Origin: SHVO01 sp050250575
Lineage (GTDB): Bacteria; Pseudomonadota; Alphaproteobacteria; Rhodospirillales; Rhodospirillaceae
Direction: 5' to 3'
Assembly: GCA_050250575.1 (NCBI GenBank)
Contig: JBFWOJ010000002.1
Span: 62,001 to 126,000 of the forward strand
DNA length: 64,000 bases
Of this stretch, positions 24,932 to 33,150 are shown in pieces (position 1 is the first letter of the stretch; each line of letters opens with the position of its first letter). Made by a program: the position numbers and the translations under genes. The notes under the pieces are model-generated. The model saw only the letters and a list, made by a program, of their open reading frames with translations, made no database searches and was not told the origin of the DNA.

Positions 24932-25324
24932 GCATTTAGGGCTTAAGCCCCTCAAGCCGGCCTGACGGCCGACCGAACGGGCGCTTGGGATACTAAGATC
25001 ATGGGACTGTTGCAAGAAAAACCTCGGTAATCCAAAGGACGGCCGCCCCGCCGGGGGTCTGTCCCGGCTTGTTTGCAGAGGGGGCATCGCGTAAAGTCCC
25101 AAGTGGTGCGGGGCGATTGCGGATTTTGATGCATCGCCAAGCCTTTGGGGCGGCTTCTCAAGGTTTGAGTTCGGGAAAAGACCGGAACGGCTCGAGGCGC
25201 AGTGATCACCCGGCGGATTCTAACGTCCGAATTCGGGGATACGGGTGGGACTCACGAAGTGATTGTGTGCGGCGTGCCGCATGCAGCGCCGCCCTGACCG
25301 GTAGTGGGGAATGTGAGTGTAAGA
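24932..25324. other. Intergenic stretch between tRNA-Arg and the coiled-coil lipoprotein gene
   Basis: About 390 bases with no convincing ORF on either strand. A small inverted repeat (AGGGCTTAAGCCCCT) lies at 24938-24952, close to the 5' side of the tRNA gene. Promoters for the tRNA (leftward) and for the lipoprotein gene (rightward) must lie here, but I could not pick out convincing hexamers. Confidence 0.5.
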
Positions 25325-26458
25325 ATGCAGGTATTGGGGCTGTCCACAGTACGTCGAGGACAAGAGACGCTGGGCCTTAGAGGCTCTCTCTTAAAGCACG
25401 CAGCGGTCGCCACCTTGGCCATCACACTTGCCGGGTGTGCGGGCCAGGGCGTGACGCCGGCGAGCGCGGCCGACGCGACCGCCGGCGCAGCGCCGGGCCG
25501 GCAGATCGCCGCCGCCGCGGTCGAGTCCTCCGGGCTCGCGCCGGCCGCTTCGTCCTCGAACCGTTTCGGCCCAACCGCCGTCGGCCAGAAGGCCGCGCAA
25601 CTGCGCGCCGACTTCGAAAAGCTGCGGGCGAACACGGTCACGCGCAGCGAACAACTGGAAGTCATCCGCAAGCAGACCATCGCCAATGTGAACGCCTATC
25701 ATGCGTTGATCGGCTCGATCCGCTCGCGCCTGCAGATGGGCTCGACGCCGGGCAATCCGGAACTGCTGGCGAACTGGAATTCCGCCCAGACCCAGCTCAC
25801 CCAAATCGACGCCGACATCGCGACCCTGAACCAGCTGTCGTCGCAGGTCTCGAGCGACGCCGGCGCCTCGGCCTTCATTCTCGAGAACATCCGCGCCGCC
25901 TACGGCCTTTCCGGCGCCCTGGAAGACGATCACCGTCAGCTCCGCATGCTGGAAGACGAGGTGAACCAGAACGCGATCGTCATCGATCGTGCGCTTCTCG
26001 ACCTGAATGCGGAGATCGGCCGTCAGCAGCAGTACGTGAGTACCGAGCGCAATTCGCTGGTGGAACTTGCCGCCGAGATCAATGCCGGCCAATCCTATCC
26101 GGCGACCGCCGGCGGCGGGATCCGCCGGTCGGTGCCGGTGCGGGCCGTTGCGACCGTGTCGGCAGAGACGTTCGCCCAGCGCCGTCCGCTGGTCGTGATC
26201 CGCTTCGATAAGCCGGACGTCGCCTACGAGCCGCAGCTTTACCAGGCGCTGTCGCGGGCCCTCGAGCGCCGGCCCGACGCCGTGTTCGATCTGGTTGCGG
26301 TCTCACCGCAAGGCGGAAACCCGTCCGCCGCGCGCCGCAATGCCGATACGGTGTTTGCGTCGATGACCAATATGGGGCTGCCGGCCGAGCGAGTCGCCAT
26401 GGCGGCAATGCCCAGCGACCAGGCCAAGACGCCGGAAGTGCATATCTACCTGCAGTAA
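25325..26458 (+). CDS. Coiled-coil lipoprotein of unknown function with C-terminal OmpA-like region
   Basis: 377 residues from the ATG at 25325 (GTG starts at 25304 and 25313 are alternatives). A signal peptide ends in the lipobox LAGC. A Gly/Ala/Ser-rich linker follows, then a long helical region (~residues 95-255) with heptad-like Leu/Ile spacing ('LRADFEKLRANTVTRSEQL', 'DEVNQNAIVIDRALLDLNAEI'), predicted coiled coil. The last ~110 residues ('PLVVIRFDKPDVAYEPQLYQALSRAL', 'ARRNADTVFASMTNMGLPAERVAMA') resemble an OmpA/SPOR-like peptidoglycan-associated fold. An envelope structural or trafficking role is plausible. Confidence 0.72.
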   Translation: MQVLGLSTVRRGQETLGLRGSLLKHAAVATLAITLAGCAGQGVTPASAADATAGAAPGRQIAAAAVESSGLAPAASSSNRFGPTAVGQKAAQLRADFEKLRANTVTRSEQLEVIRKQTIANVNAYHALIGSIRSRLQMGSTPGNPELLANWNSAQTQLTQIDADIATLNQLSSQVSSDAGASAFILENIRAAYGLSGALEDDHRQLRMLEDEVNQNAIVIDRALLDLNAEIGRQQQYVSTERNSLVELAAEINAGQSYPATAGGGIRRSVPVRAVATVSAETFAQRRPLVVIRFDKPDVAYEPQLYQALSRALERRPDAVFDLVAVSPQGGNPSAARRNADTVFASMTNMGLPAERVAMAAMPSDQAKTPEVHIYLQ

Positions 26459-26516
26459 CACACGAGGCGCGGGAGCGCGGCAGATGGAATCCGGCGCCGC
26501 CACTGGTCGCCGCGTA

Positions 26517-27482
26517 TCATTTTGGCGCGGCTGAGTTCGCAACGCCGTTTGCCGGACGCGCCAGAAACGCGGTCGCGAGCAATCCCAGACCGACGACCGT
26601 GATCGATCCCAACAGCGCGACTTGGGTCAGAGTCGCCGCCACAACAGCGGCTTCGGGACTTTCGCCGAGAGCTGCGAAAGCCGCGACATAGGCAATTTGC
26701 AAGGACCCGACGTAACCGGGAGCAGACGGCAATAGGGTGCTGAGCGACGCCGCTCCGACGACCACGCATAAGGCCGCGGCATCCAGATGGACGCCGCAGG
26801 CGAGAGTGACACAGGCGATGGCGCAACTCTCGATCGCCCAGATCCCAACGGACCAGACGGCAGCAATGCGAAAGTGGCGCGTACGCACTACTGAGAGCGC
26901 GCCAACAAACGCGTCGAGCCGGGGCGCGATCCAGGGCACCGTCGCGAACGGCAGTCGCCGATAGTACGCCGGGAAAGTCGCGACGGCGGCGGCCGCCATC
27001 AGCACCCCCGCACCGCCGGCCGCGGCCGCCATAACCAGGATCTCCGAGCCGGTCTCGAAGGTCACCAGTGCGAGGCCGAGCACGAACAGGCACACGACAA
27101 CGATCCCATCGAGCAAACGTTCAACGATAATGGAGCCTACGGCGGCGGAGCGGCTCACGGCAAATTGCCGGCGCAAGAAATCCGCGCGGAAAATCTCGCC
27201 GAGCCGCGCCGGCAGCACGTTGTTGACGGCATAGCCCACGATCAGCGCCTGGGCGACGTCCGGAAACCGAAGCAACTTGGTCGATCGCAGAAGGCCGCGC
27301 CAGCGGACAATCCGCGCGCCAATGTCGAACCAATAGAGCGCAAGGCCGGCGGCGAGATAGCGGGAATCGGCGGCCAGCATCGCCGCGCCGACCGCGCGGA
27401 CATCAACGTCCCGCAACGCCAGCCAGAGCAGGCCAGATCCAAACCCGAGGCCGACGACGAAGCGGACCCAGAAACGCATCAT
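26517..27482 (-). CDS. Flippase-like membrane protein (LPG synthase TM / UPF0104, AglD-like)
   Basis: 321 residues with about eight hydrophobic helices. 'WFDIGARIVRWRGLLR' early, 'GYAVNNVLPARLGEIFRADFL' and 'LPSAPGYVGSLQIAYVAAFAALG' late are the conserved segments of the lysylphosphatidylglycerol-synthase transmembrane family, where the N-x-x-LP-R-GE motif is the hallmark. In glycolipid clusters such proteins are thought to help translocate or act on polyprenyl-linked sugars. Its start overlaps the methyltransferase stop by 4 bp, and a fused glycosyltransferase gene lies on the other side. Confidence 0.82.
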   Translation of the reverse strand: MMRFWVRFVVGLGFGSGLLWLALRDVDVRAVGAAMLAADSRYLAAGLALYWFDIGARIVRWRGLLRSTKLLRFPDVAQALIVGYAVNNVLPARLGEIFRADFLRRQFAVSRSAAVGSIIVERLLDGIVVVCLFVLGLALVTFETGSEILVMAAAAGGAGVLMAAAAVATFPAYYRRLPFATVPWIAPRLDAFVGALSVVRTRHFRIAAVWSVGIWAIESCAIACVTLACGVHLDAAALCVVVGAASLSTLLPSAPGYVGSLQIAYVAAFAALGESPEAAVVAATLTQVALLGSITVVGLGLLATAFLARPANGVANSAAPK

Positions 27483-28186
27483 GCCTTTCTCGCCACCAGA
27501 AGCAGATTCTTCCCGAACGGCGGCGCCACCCGTCGTTCTGCGCGCTGCGAGAGCGGCACGATGTAGCGGTCGTTGAAACGGACCAAGCGCGGGTCGAACG
27601 ACATGCTTCCGAGCAGCGTGTTGAGAAAAAACCAGGGCAGGACGCCGAAGGCGTCCATATAGCGGCAGCGCTCGATCGCGCCCCCCGCGGCCCGTGTTTT
27701 CGCAAGCAGATCTTGGCGGTGATAACGCCGATAGTGCCCCAGCGAGCGGTCGAGTTTGCTCATCAGGATATTGAGAGCCGGTACAAATAGGAGGAGATGA
27801 CCGGAAGGCCGAAGGGCGTTCATCAAGTGCCTCAAAGCCAACGAATCATTCTCGACGTGCTCAAGCACATTGATGAGCACGATGGTATCCACGCTTGCGG
27901 GCGCAATCTCGAGGACATGACTTTCGAGGGGTGCGTTGACGACGGCGACCCCGGACGCGGTGGCGAACCGGCGCTGAAGCTCATGAAAGAGGTTGGTCGA
28001 TGGTTCTACGAGGGTAAGGGCGTCCGCACGGCGCTGCAAATGAGCCGACATTGTACCAATGCCCGCGCCGTATTCTACGACCTGTCCGCATATGAAAGGC
28101 CCAAACTCCTCCATGATCCAGCCGTGATAGTTGGGCATGGCCGCCAAGACTTCGAGGTCTTCGCCGGCATAAGAATGTGACGTCAC
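27479..28186 (-). CDS. Class I SAM-dependent methyltransferase
   Basis: 235 residues with the SAM-binding motif I 'VVEYGAGIGTMSAHL', acidic end of strand 2 'LTLVEPS', motif 'VDTIVLINVLEHVEND' and post-motif 'LRPSGHLLLFVPALN'. 'SLGHYRRYHRQDLL' is typical of methyltransferases in glycan/lipid-carrier clusters. Target unknown, but coupling to the flippase-like gene (ATGA overlap) and divergence from the glycosyltransferase gene suggest modification of a polyprenyl-linked glycan. Confidence 0.87.
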   Translation of the reverse strand: MTSHSYAGEDLEVLAAMPNYHGWIMEEFGPFICGQVVEYGAGIGTMSAHLQRRADALTLVEPSTNLFHELQRRFATASGVAVVNAPLESHVLEIAPASVDTIVLINVLEHVENDSLALRHLMNALRPSGHLLLFVPALNILMSKLDRSLGHYRRYHRQDLLAKTRAAGGAIERCRYMDAFGVLPWFFLNTLLGSMSFDPRLVRFNDRYIVPLSQRAERRVAPPFGKNLLLVARKA

Positions 28187-28333
28187 GTCGTACGTTCCTT
28201 CAATCTGCTTTCCCGCACGAACTTATCCGATTAAAAATAGGCTTATCAGCGCGCAGCCTTCGCCGCGGATGCGCGCGTCCCTTTCGAGATCACGCATGAT
28301 GCGACGGTGGAAGCCAGCCTTTCCGAATCTCGC

Positions 28334-28774
28334 ATGAGCCAGATCGAGACCGGAAACAGATTCTCCCTGCTGCGCGCAATCGCCATTTACGCGGTCACGG
28401 TGCTGGTGGCGTGGCACCTATACCAGCCCGCGGACGACGTCATCGACCTCATGTACGATCGGGCGGAATTCCGGATTAAGAACTGGCGCCTGCTGGATGG
28501 CACCCTTCGTGAGTCCGGGACGGGCTTGCAGAACATGGATCCGAAATACCTCGTTGCGGTGGATTTGCTGCGCACAAACGCGGTCCCCCATTTCCGCAAC
28601 TCAGTCGGCGTGCGGCTTGCCGACGGGGGCCTCATGCACCAACGCGTGTCCGAAATGGCGTGGCCCATTCCATACTTCGGGCAGTCCGTATTTCTTCTCA
28701 GGCTCGCCACCGAAACGTCGGGATGCACCGAGATTGCAGCGGTAGCGGAGGTCGCGCTTGATCGCTGCGGCTAG
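28334..28774 (+). CDS. Single-span membrane protein linked to the glycosyltransferase gene
   Basis: 146 residues: a hydrophobic helix near the N-terminus ('LLRAIAIYAVTVLVAWHLY') and a ~110-residue soluble domain, probably periplasmic, with two Cys near the C-terminus ('ETSGCTEI', 'LDRCG'). A GTG at 28307 would add nine residues. No family recognised. Its end overlaps the TTG start of the fused glycosyltransferase by 17 bp, indicating tight coupling and perhaps a subunit role. Confidence 0.6.
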   Translation: MSQIETGNRFSLLRAIAIYAVTVLVAWHLYQPADDVIDLMYDRAEFRIKNWRLLDGTLRESGTGLQNMDPKYLVAVDLLRTNAVPHFRNSVGVRLADGGLMHQRVSEMAWPIPYFGQSVFLLRLATETSGCTEIAAVAEVALDRCG

Positions 28775-30914
28775 TTGGCTGACCGCAAGTCTCGCGGGCA
28801 CGGGGTTGGCGGTCGCGGGGCTACTGTTCCTCCGCCGCGATTGGACGGGCGCGCTGGGTGCCGGGCAGATCGTGCGTTCAATCGCGATATTTCTCATGCT
28901 CGGCCTACTGCTTGACCATGCACTGGGCCTTTTGGCGGGCTCGCTTGCCTTTCAAAACGCCGCCGCTTGGGCCGGACTCGCAAGCCTCGCGGCCGGCCTG
29001 GTTGCAGCGACCGTGCTGTGGCCAACCTTCGCCGCCGGCGCCAGCTCCACCGCCGCACGCCTTAACGCGATCGGGCAACTGGGCATCATTGTCGTCTGCA
29101 CAGCAGGCGTCGGTCTTGCCATCATCGCCGACCCTCTGTTCGCCTGGGATGCACGTTCGGTGTGGTTCTTCCAGGCCAAGGTCATCTACCTTGATGGAGG
29201 ATTCCGGCTTTCCACTTTCTGGACCACGCTGGAATACGATTGGGTTCACAAGCACTATCCTAAACTTCTCCCTTTGCTCGCCGCGCGGGCGGCCGACATC
29301 ACGGCCGTCGGATGGAATGAATACGCGCCTAAGCTTGCGCTCATCCCGCTGTTGGCGGCCGGAGTGGCGGGGATCGCAGCCGTCGCGCACTCGGCATGGC
29401 GCACACTCCTGATCCTCGCCGGCGCCGCCCTCATCGCGAAGGTTTACGTACTCGACGGATATGCCGACGGTTTCATTGCCCTTTTCGGAACGGCGGCCGC
29501 CGGCGCTTTGGTTTCTTGGATAGAACGCGGCGACCGCCGGGACCTCATCCTGGCCGCCGCCGCCTGCGGTGTCCTTCTTTGCTTGAAGGAGGAGGCGAAG
29601 CTGTTCCTGATCGCGCTTTCACCGCTGATCGCATACGGCGCCGTCAAGCAGCGCCATGCACTATCGGTCAGAGACGCAGCGGTTCTCATCGTGTTTGTCC
29701 CGTATGGGGTCTGGGCCGCTTTTTCGGCTGATATCAATCCGGCGCCGGTGATCCCCGCCGCGCGTGTGTTGGTGCAGGCGGCGCAGACCTTTTTCGACCC
29801 GGCCGTACTTTTCACGAAGCTTGGCTATCTCGCTGAGGCATCGCAGAAGCAAACCTATCTCCCCATCATGGCGACCGCGTGGCTCGCCGTGGCGCTTGCG
29901 GCGGGATTAGAATCGCACCGAACAGCCCTACTCGGCGCTGTCGCGATCGTCTATGTGCTGGGTCTCGCCGCCGTATACCTGGGAACGCCCGCGGACTTCG
30001 AGTGGCACGTCAATAGTAGCCTGGAGCGCGTCGCCATGCTGCCAGCGCTCTTATTCTGGGCGGGCGTCGTCACCGCCATCCCTCCCTTCAACCTCGGTGC
30101 AAAGGCGCGTGCCATGCAGCAACCCTCTCCTGTCGCGACTAATGCCCGCCTTTCCGTGCTGATGCCCGTTTACAACGAGCGTGCAACGCTGGCCCGCGTG
30201 CTCAGCGCGGTGTGCGGGGCTTTACCTGCCGTCGAGAAGGAAATCATTCTGGTGGATGACTGCTCGTCCGACGGCACCACCGACCTCCTCAAAGCGACAT
30301 TGGGGACCGAAGGCGCTAAATACGCAGGCGTCGATCCGGGCCCCAATGGGGAAATCATTCTCGCTCCGGAGACCGAGGCAGGGCAGAAGATCTCTTTCCT
30401 CGTCCGTTACCACGAACGCAACCGCGGCAAGGGCGCAGCTTTGCGAACAGCGATGGAAGCGGCCACCGGCGATATCGTCGTCATCCAAGATGCGGATCTC
30501 GAATACGATCCCAATGACTGGACCGTGATGTACGAATTGATCGCGGTCAGGAGGGTGGCGGACGTCGTCTATGGATCGCGGTTCTTCGGGCGCCCGCACC
30601 GTTCGCTGTTTTTCCACCACTATATGGCTAACCGGCTCATTTCGACGCTGTTCAACCTGATCTACAATCAAACCCTGACGGACATTGAGGTCTGCTACAA
30701 AATGTTCACGCGCCAAGTCATGCGCAGCTTGGACCTCACCTGTAACGACTTCGGGATCGAGGTCGAAATGAGCGCGCAGATCGCCCTGCAGCGGAAATTG
30801 CGGATTTATGAAACCGCAATTTCCTACTACGGGCGCACATACGAGGAAGGCAAGAAGATCAACTGGCGCGACGGCCTGAAGGCGCTATGGTACGTGGTCA
30901 AGTTTCGGTTCTGA
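28758..30914 (+). CDS. Membrane glycosyltransferase fusion: GT-C-like N-terminus plus DPM1-like GT2 C-terminus
   Basis: 718 residues from a TTG start. Residues ~1-450 contain about 11 hydrophobic helices; 'PLFAWDARSVWFFQAK' after the fourth is the acidic loop motif expected of GT-C enzymes, which use polyprenyl-phosphate sugars. Residues ~458-718 are a complete GT2 domain: 'LSVLMPVYNERATL', 'ILVDDCSSDGT', 'NRGKGAALRTAM', 'VIQDADLEYDP' and 'TDIEVCYKMF', the signature of polyprenyl-phosphate mannose/glucose synthases. One protein could thus make the lipid-linked sugar and use it as donor. Neighbours (flippase-like protein, methyltransferase) fit an envelope glycan pathway. The TTG start overlaps the upstream gene by 17 bp. 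Confidence 0.85.
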   Translation: MIAAASWLTASLAGTGLAVAGLLFLRRDWTGALGAGQIVRSIAIFLMLGLLLDHALGLLAGSLAFQNAAAWAGLASLAAGLVAATVLWPTFAAGASSTAARLNAIGQLGIIVVCTAGVGLAIIADPLFAWDARSVWFFQAKVIYLDGGFRLSTFWTTLEYDWVHKHYPKLLPLLAARAADITAVGWNEYAPKLALIPLLAAGVAGIAAVAHSAWRTLLILAGAALIAKVYVLDGYADGFIALFGTAAAGALVSWIERGDRRDLILAAAACGVLLCLKEEAKLFLIALSPLIAYGAVKQRHALSVRDAAVLIVFVPYGVWAAFSADINPAPVIPAARVLVQAAQTFFDPAVLFTKLGYLAEASQKQTYLPIMATAWLAVALAAGLESHRTALLGAVAIVYVLGLAAVYLGTPADFEWHVNSSLERVAMLPALLFWAGVVTAIPPFNLGAKARAMQQPSPVATNARLSVLMPVYNERATLARVLSAVCGALPAVEKEIILVDDCSSDGTTDLLKATLGTEGAKYAGVDPGPNGEIILAPETEAGQKISFLVRYHERNRGKGAALRTAMEAATGDIVVIQDADLEYDPNDWTVMYELIAVRRVADVVYGSRFFGRPHRSLFFHHYMANRLISTLFNLIYNQTLTDIEVCYKMFTRQVMRSLDLTCNDFGIEVEMSAQIALQRKLRIYETAISYYGRTYEEGKKINWRDGLKALWYVVKFRF

Positions 30915-30915
30915 T

Positions 30916-31470
30916 CTAAGCCGCGAGCGCCGGCTGCGCCGCCGCCGCTTCGATCTCGAGCGTCACCGCGACCGCGTGCACCACGGCGGCGATGCGGACC
31001 GCCTGCTGAATCTGCGCGGCCGTGAGACCGGCCTTGCGCAGGATCTTCTCGTGGCTGTCGATGCACAGGCCGCACCCGTTCACCGCCGAGACGATCAGCG
31101 ACCAGAGCTCGAAGTCGACTTTGTCGACGCCCGGGTTGGCAAGCGCATTCATGCGCAAGCGCGCCGGCAGCGTGCCGTATTCCTGGTCGGACACCAGGTG
31201 CACGAAGCGATAATAGATGTTGTTCATCGCCATGATCGCGGCAGCCGTTTTGGCGGCGTCGAAGGCCTGAGGCGTGAGCACCGCAGAGGCGTCGGCTGCG
31301 ATCGCGCCAATGACCTGTTCATTGCGCGAGGCGATGGCCGCAGCCAGCAACCCGCCGAAGGTCTGCTGCGGCGTCAGGGTCGTGTCCGCCGCGACCGCGG
31401 AGAAATTGAGCCGCAGGTCCTTGGCGTAAGCGGGTATCGTGTTCTTCAGAGCTTCAATATGCGTCGTCAT
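30916..31470 (-). CDS. ahpD: Alkylhydroperoxidase AhpD
   Basis: 184 residues of the carboxymuconolactone decarboxylase fold with the redox motif 'CGLCIDSHE' (Cys-x-x-Cys plus the general-base His). AhpD reduces AhpC, in some bacteria via a lipoyl adaptor, supporting peroxide removal. It follows ahpC by ~130 bp with a stem-loop between, and no ahpF is present, which fits AhpD being the reductant. It converges with the glycosyltransferase gene, the stops 1 bp apart. Confidence 0.93.
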   Translation of the reverse strand: MTTHIEALKNTIPAYAKDLRLNFSAVAADTTLTPQQTFGGLLAAAIASRNEQVIGAIAADASAVLTPQAFDAAKTAAAIMAMNNIYYRFVHLVSDQEYGTLPARLRMNALANPGVDKVDFELWSLIVSAVNGCGLCIDSHEKILRKAGLTAAQIQQAVRIAAVVHAVAVTLEIEAAAAQPALAA

Positions 31471-31501
31471 GGCGGCCTCGCGTGTCAGTGAGAGAGTGGT
31501 A

Positions 31502-31539
31502 GCGCCGCTCCGTGTGTGAGGGGGAGAACGGAGCGGCGC
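31502..31539 (-). terminator. Stem-loop between ahpC and ahpD
   Basis: A perfect 12-bp inverted repeat (31502-31513 with 31528-31539) with a 14-nt loop. On the minus strand it lacks a T run after the stem, so it is not a standard terminator; it may attenuate ahpD or stabilise the 3' end of ahpC mRNA. Confidence 0.55.
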
Positions 31540-31604
31540 CGTCGCAGCCGAGCTAACTTTGGGAATTAGGCCTCGGCCGCATCGCGGCAGCTAAGAGGGG
31601 GGCC

Positions 31605-32138
31605 TTAGGCTGCCTTCAGGGTTTCTTCGCCCTTCTTCCAATTGCAGGGGCACAGCTCGTCGGTCTGCAGCGCATCGAGCACGCGCAGCACTTCCTGCGG
31701 ACTGCGGCCGACGTTGAGGTCGTTCACCGCGACATAGCGGACGACATTGTCCGGGTCGACGATGATGGTGGCGCGATAGGCGACACCTTCGTTCGGCTCC
31801 AGCACGCCGAGCGCGGAAGCGAATTCCTTCTTGATGTCCGCAAGCCACGGATATTTCACCGCGGCGAGATCCGCCCGGCTTTTGCGCCAGGCAAGATGCA
31901 CGAAATCACTGTCGGTCGAGGCGCCGATGAGCTGCGCGTCGCGGTCGGCGAATTCGCGTTCCACATCGTTGAAGCCGATGATCTCGGTCGGACAGACGAA
32001 GGTGAAATCCTTCGGCCAGAAAACGAAGACCTTCCACTTTCCGGCGAAGCTCTGGTCGGTGACGACGGGGAATTCGCCGCTGGTGTCGGAGACCGCCTTC
32101 AAGGAAAAGGCCGGAAGTTTTTGTCCAAGATTGATCAT
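31605..32138 (-). CDS. ahpC: Peroxiredoxin AhpC
   Basis: 177 residues. The peroxidatic cysteine is Cys49 in 'FTFVCPTE' and the resolving cysteine is in the C-terminal 'DELCPCNW' (Cys163/Cys165). 'WRKSRADLAAVKYPWLAD' and 'ATIIVDPDNVVRY' match the AhpC/AhpD-linked subgroup of 2-Cys peroxiredoxins rather than the AhpF-linked E. coli type. Reduces hydrogen peroxide and organic peroxides. Divergent from oxyR with a shared regulatory region of ~100 bp, so control by OxyR is likely. Confidence 0.96.
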   Translation of the reverse strand: MINLGQKLPAFSLKAVSDTSGEFPVVTDQSFAGKWKVFVFWPKDFTFVCPTEIIGFNDVEREFADRDAQLIGASTDSDFVHLAWRKSRADLAAVKYPWLADIKKEFASALGVLEPNEGVAYRATIIVDPDNVVRYVAVNDLNVGRSPQEVLRVLDALQTDELCPCNWKKGEETLKAA

Positions 32139-32213
32139 TTACAGTCGTCCCTCGTTTCGGAGTTTGTGAATGGGTCGACCGATTACTTAAGGGTTGGGTA
32201 TTATTGACTCCAA

Positions 32214-32238
32214 CGATTAATAGTGATCAGGTTAATCG
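32214..32238. promoter_or_regulatory. Candidate OxyR operator between ahpC and oxyR
   Basis: A 7-bp inverted repeat (CGATTAA at 32214-32220, TTAATCG at 32232-32238) separated by 11 bases, i.e. a T-N11-A LysR-type box, just upstream of the oxyR ATG at 32242. AATAGTGA within it resembles an OxyR half-site. Position suggests autorepression of oxyR together with activation of ahpCD. Confidence 0.6.
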
Positions 32239-32241
32239 ACT

Positions 32242-33150
32242 ATGCCACTTAAAGCGCTGCCCTCCGCCCGTCAGCTGTCCTACCTGATCGCACTTGTGGA
32301 AACGGGCCATTTCGGCCGCGCGGCCAAGAAATGCGCCGTGACGCAATCGACCTTGAGCGCAGGGCTCAAGGAGCTGGAAGCGACCCTCGGGGTGACCCTC
32401 ATCGAGCGGACCAAACGCAACGTGGTCGTCACGCCTCTGGGGCGCACGGTCGCGGCGCGGGGGCGCGAGGCGATTCAATATCTCGAGGACATGGTCGACC
32501 TGGCGCGCGCGGGACGGCGCGAGCTGGCGGGCCCGCTGAACCTCGGGATCATTCCGACCATCGCGCCCTACCTGCTGCCGCAGCTGGTGGCGGAAACCGC
32601 CAAGGCTTATCCGCGCCTGAAGCTGTTCGTGCGCGAGGAGCAGACGGCGCCGACGCTGGCGCGGCTGCGCAAGGGTGAGCTCGATCTCGCGCTCATCGCG
32701 CTGCCGTACGAAACAAGCGGGCTGGACGTGGCCGAGATCGGCGAAGAGGACATGCTCGTCTGCATGCCGGCGGACCATGCGCTGGCGGCGAAGAAAGCCG
32801 TGCGGGAAAGCGACCTCGCCGATGTGCCGCTGCTGATGCTCGAAGGCGGTCATTGCCTGCGCGATCATGCGCTCGCCGCCTGCCGGGTGCCCGATCACGC
32901 GCTCAAGGAGGTGTTCCAGGCCACCAGCCTGCCGACGCTGGTCGCCATGGTGGCCGGCGGCGTCGGGCTGACGCTGTTGCCGCGCATGGCGGTCGAGCGC
33001 GAGGTCGCGGGACGACGCGATCTTGTCGTGCGTCCCTTCGAAAAAGCCCGGCCGACGCGCAGCATCGCGCTGACCTGGCGCAGCGCCGCCGCGCAGGGCG
33101 ACAATTACGCGCGCCTTGCCAAACTGTGGGCCAAGGCGAAGATCGTCTAA
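32242..33150 (+). CDS. oxyR: Hydrogen-peroxide sensing LysR-type regulator OxyR
   Basis: 302 residues: an N-terminal winged helix-turn-helix ('GHFGRAAKKCAVTQSTLSAGLKELE' in parts) and a substrate-like domain. The redox switch is conserved: 'EGGHCLRDHALAAC' places Cys205 and Cys214 nine residues apart, as Cys199/Cys208 in E. coli OxyR, followed by 'FQATSLPTLVAMVAGGVGLTLLP' (in parts). Oxidation forms a disulfide and converts it into an activator. Divergent from ahpC, the classic target. Its stop overlaps that of panC by 4 bases. Confidence 0.95.
   Translation: MPLKALPSARQLSYLIALVETGHFGRAAKKCAVTQSTLSAGLKELEATLGVTLIERTKRNVVVTPLGRTVAARGREAIQYLEDMVDLARAGRRELAGPLNLGIIPTIAPYLLPQLVAETAKAYPRLKLFVREEQTAPTLARLRKGELDLALIALPYETSGLDVAEIGEEDMLVCMPADHALAAKKAVRESDLADVPLLMLEGGHCLRDHALAACRVPDHALKEVFQATSLPTLVAMVAGGVGLTLLPRMAVEREVAGRRDLVVRPFEKARPTRSIALTWRSAAAQGDNYARLAKLWAKAKIV

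Noticed and set aside
24855..24952. tRNA-Arg as an integration site
   Set aside because: No integrase gene, no duplicated tRNA 3' end and no change in gene content on either side.
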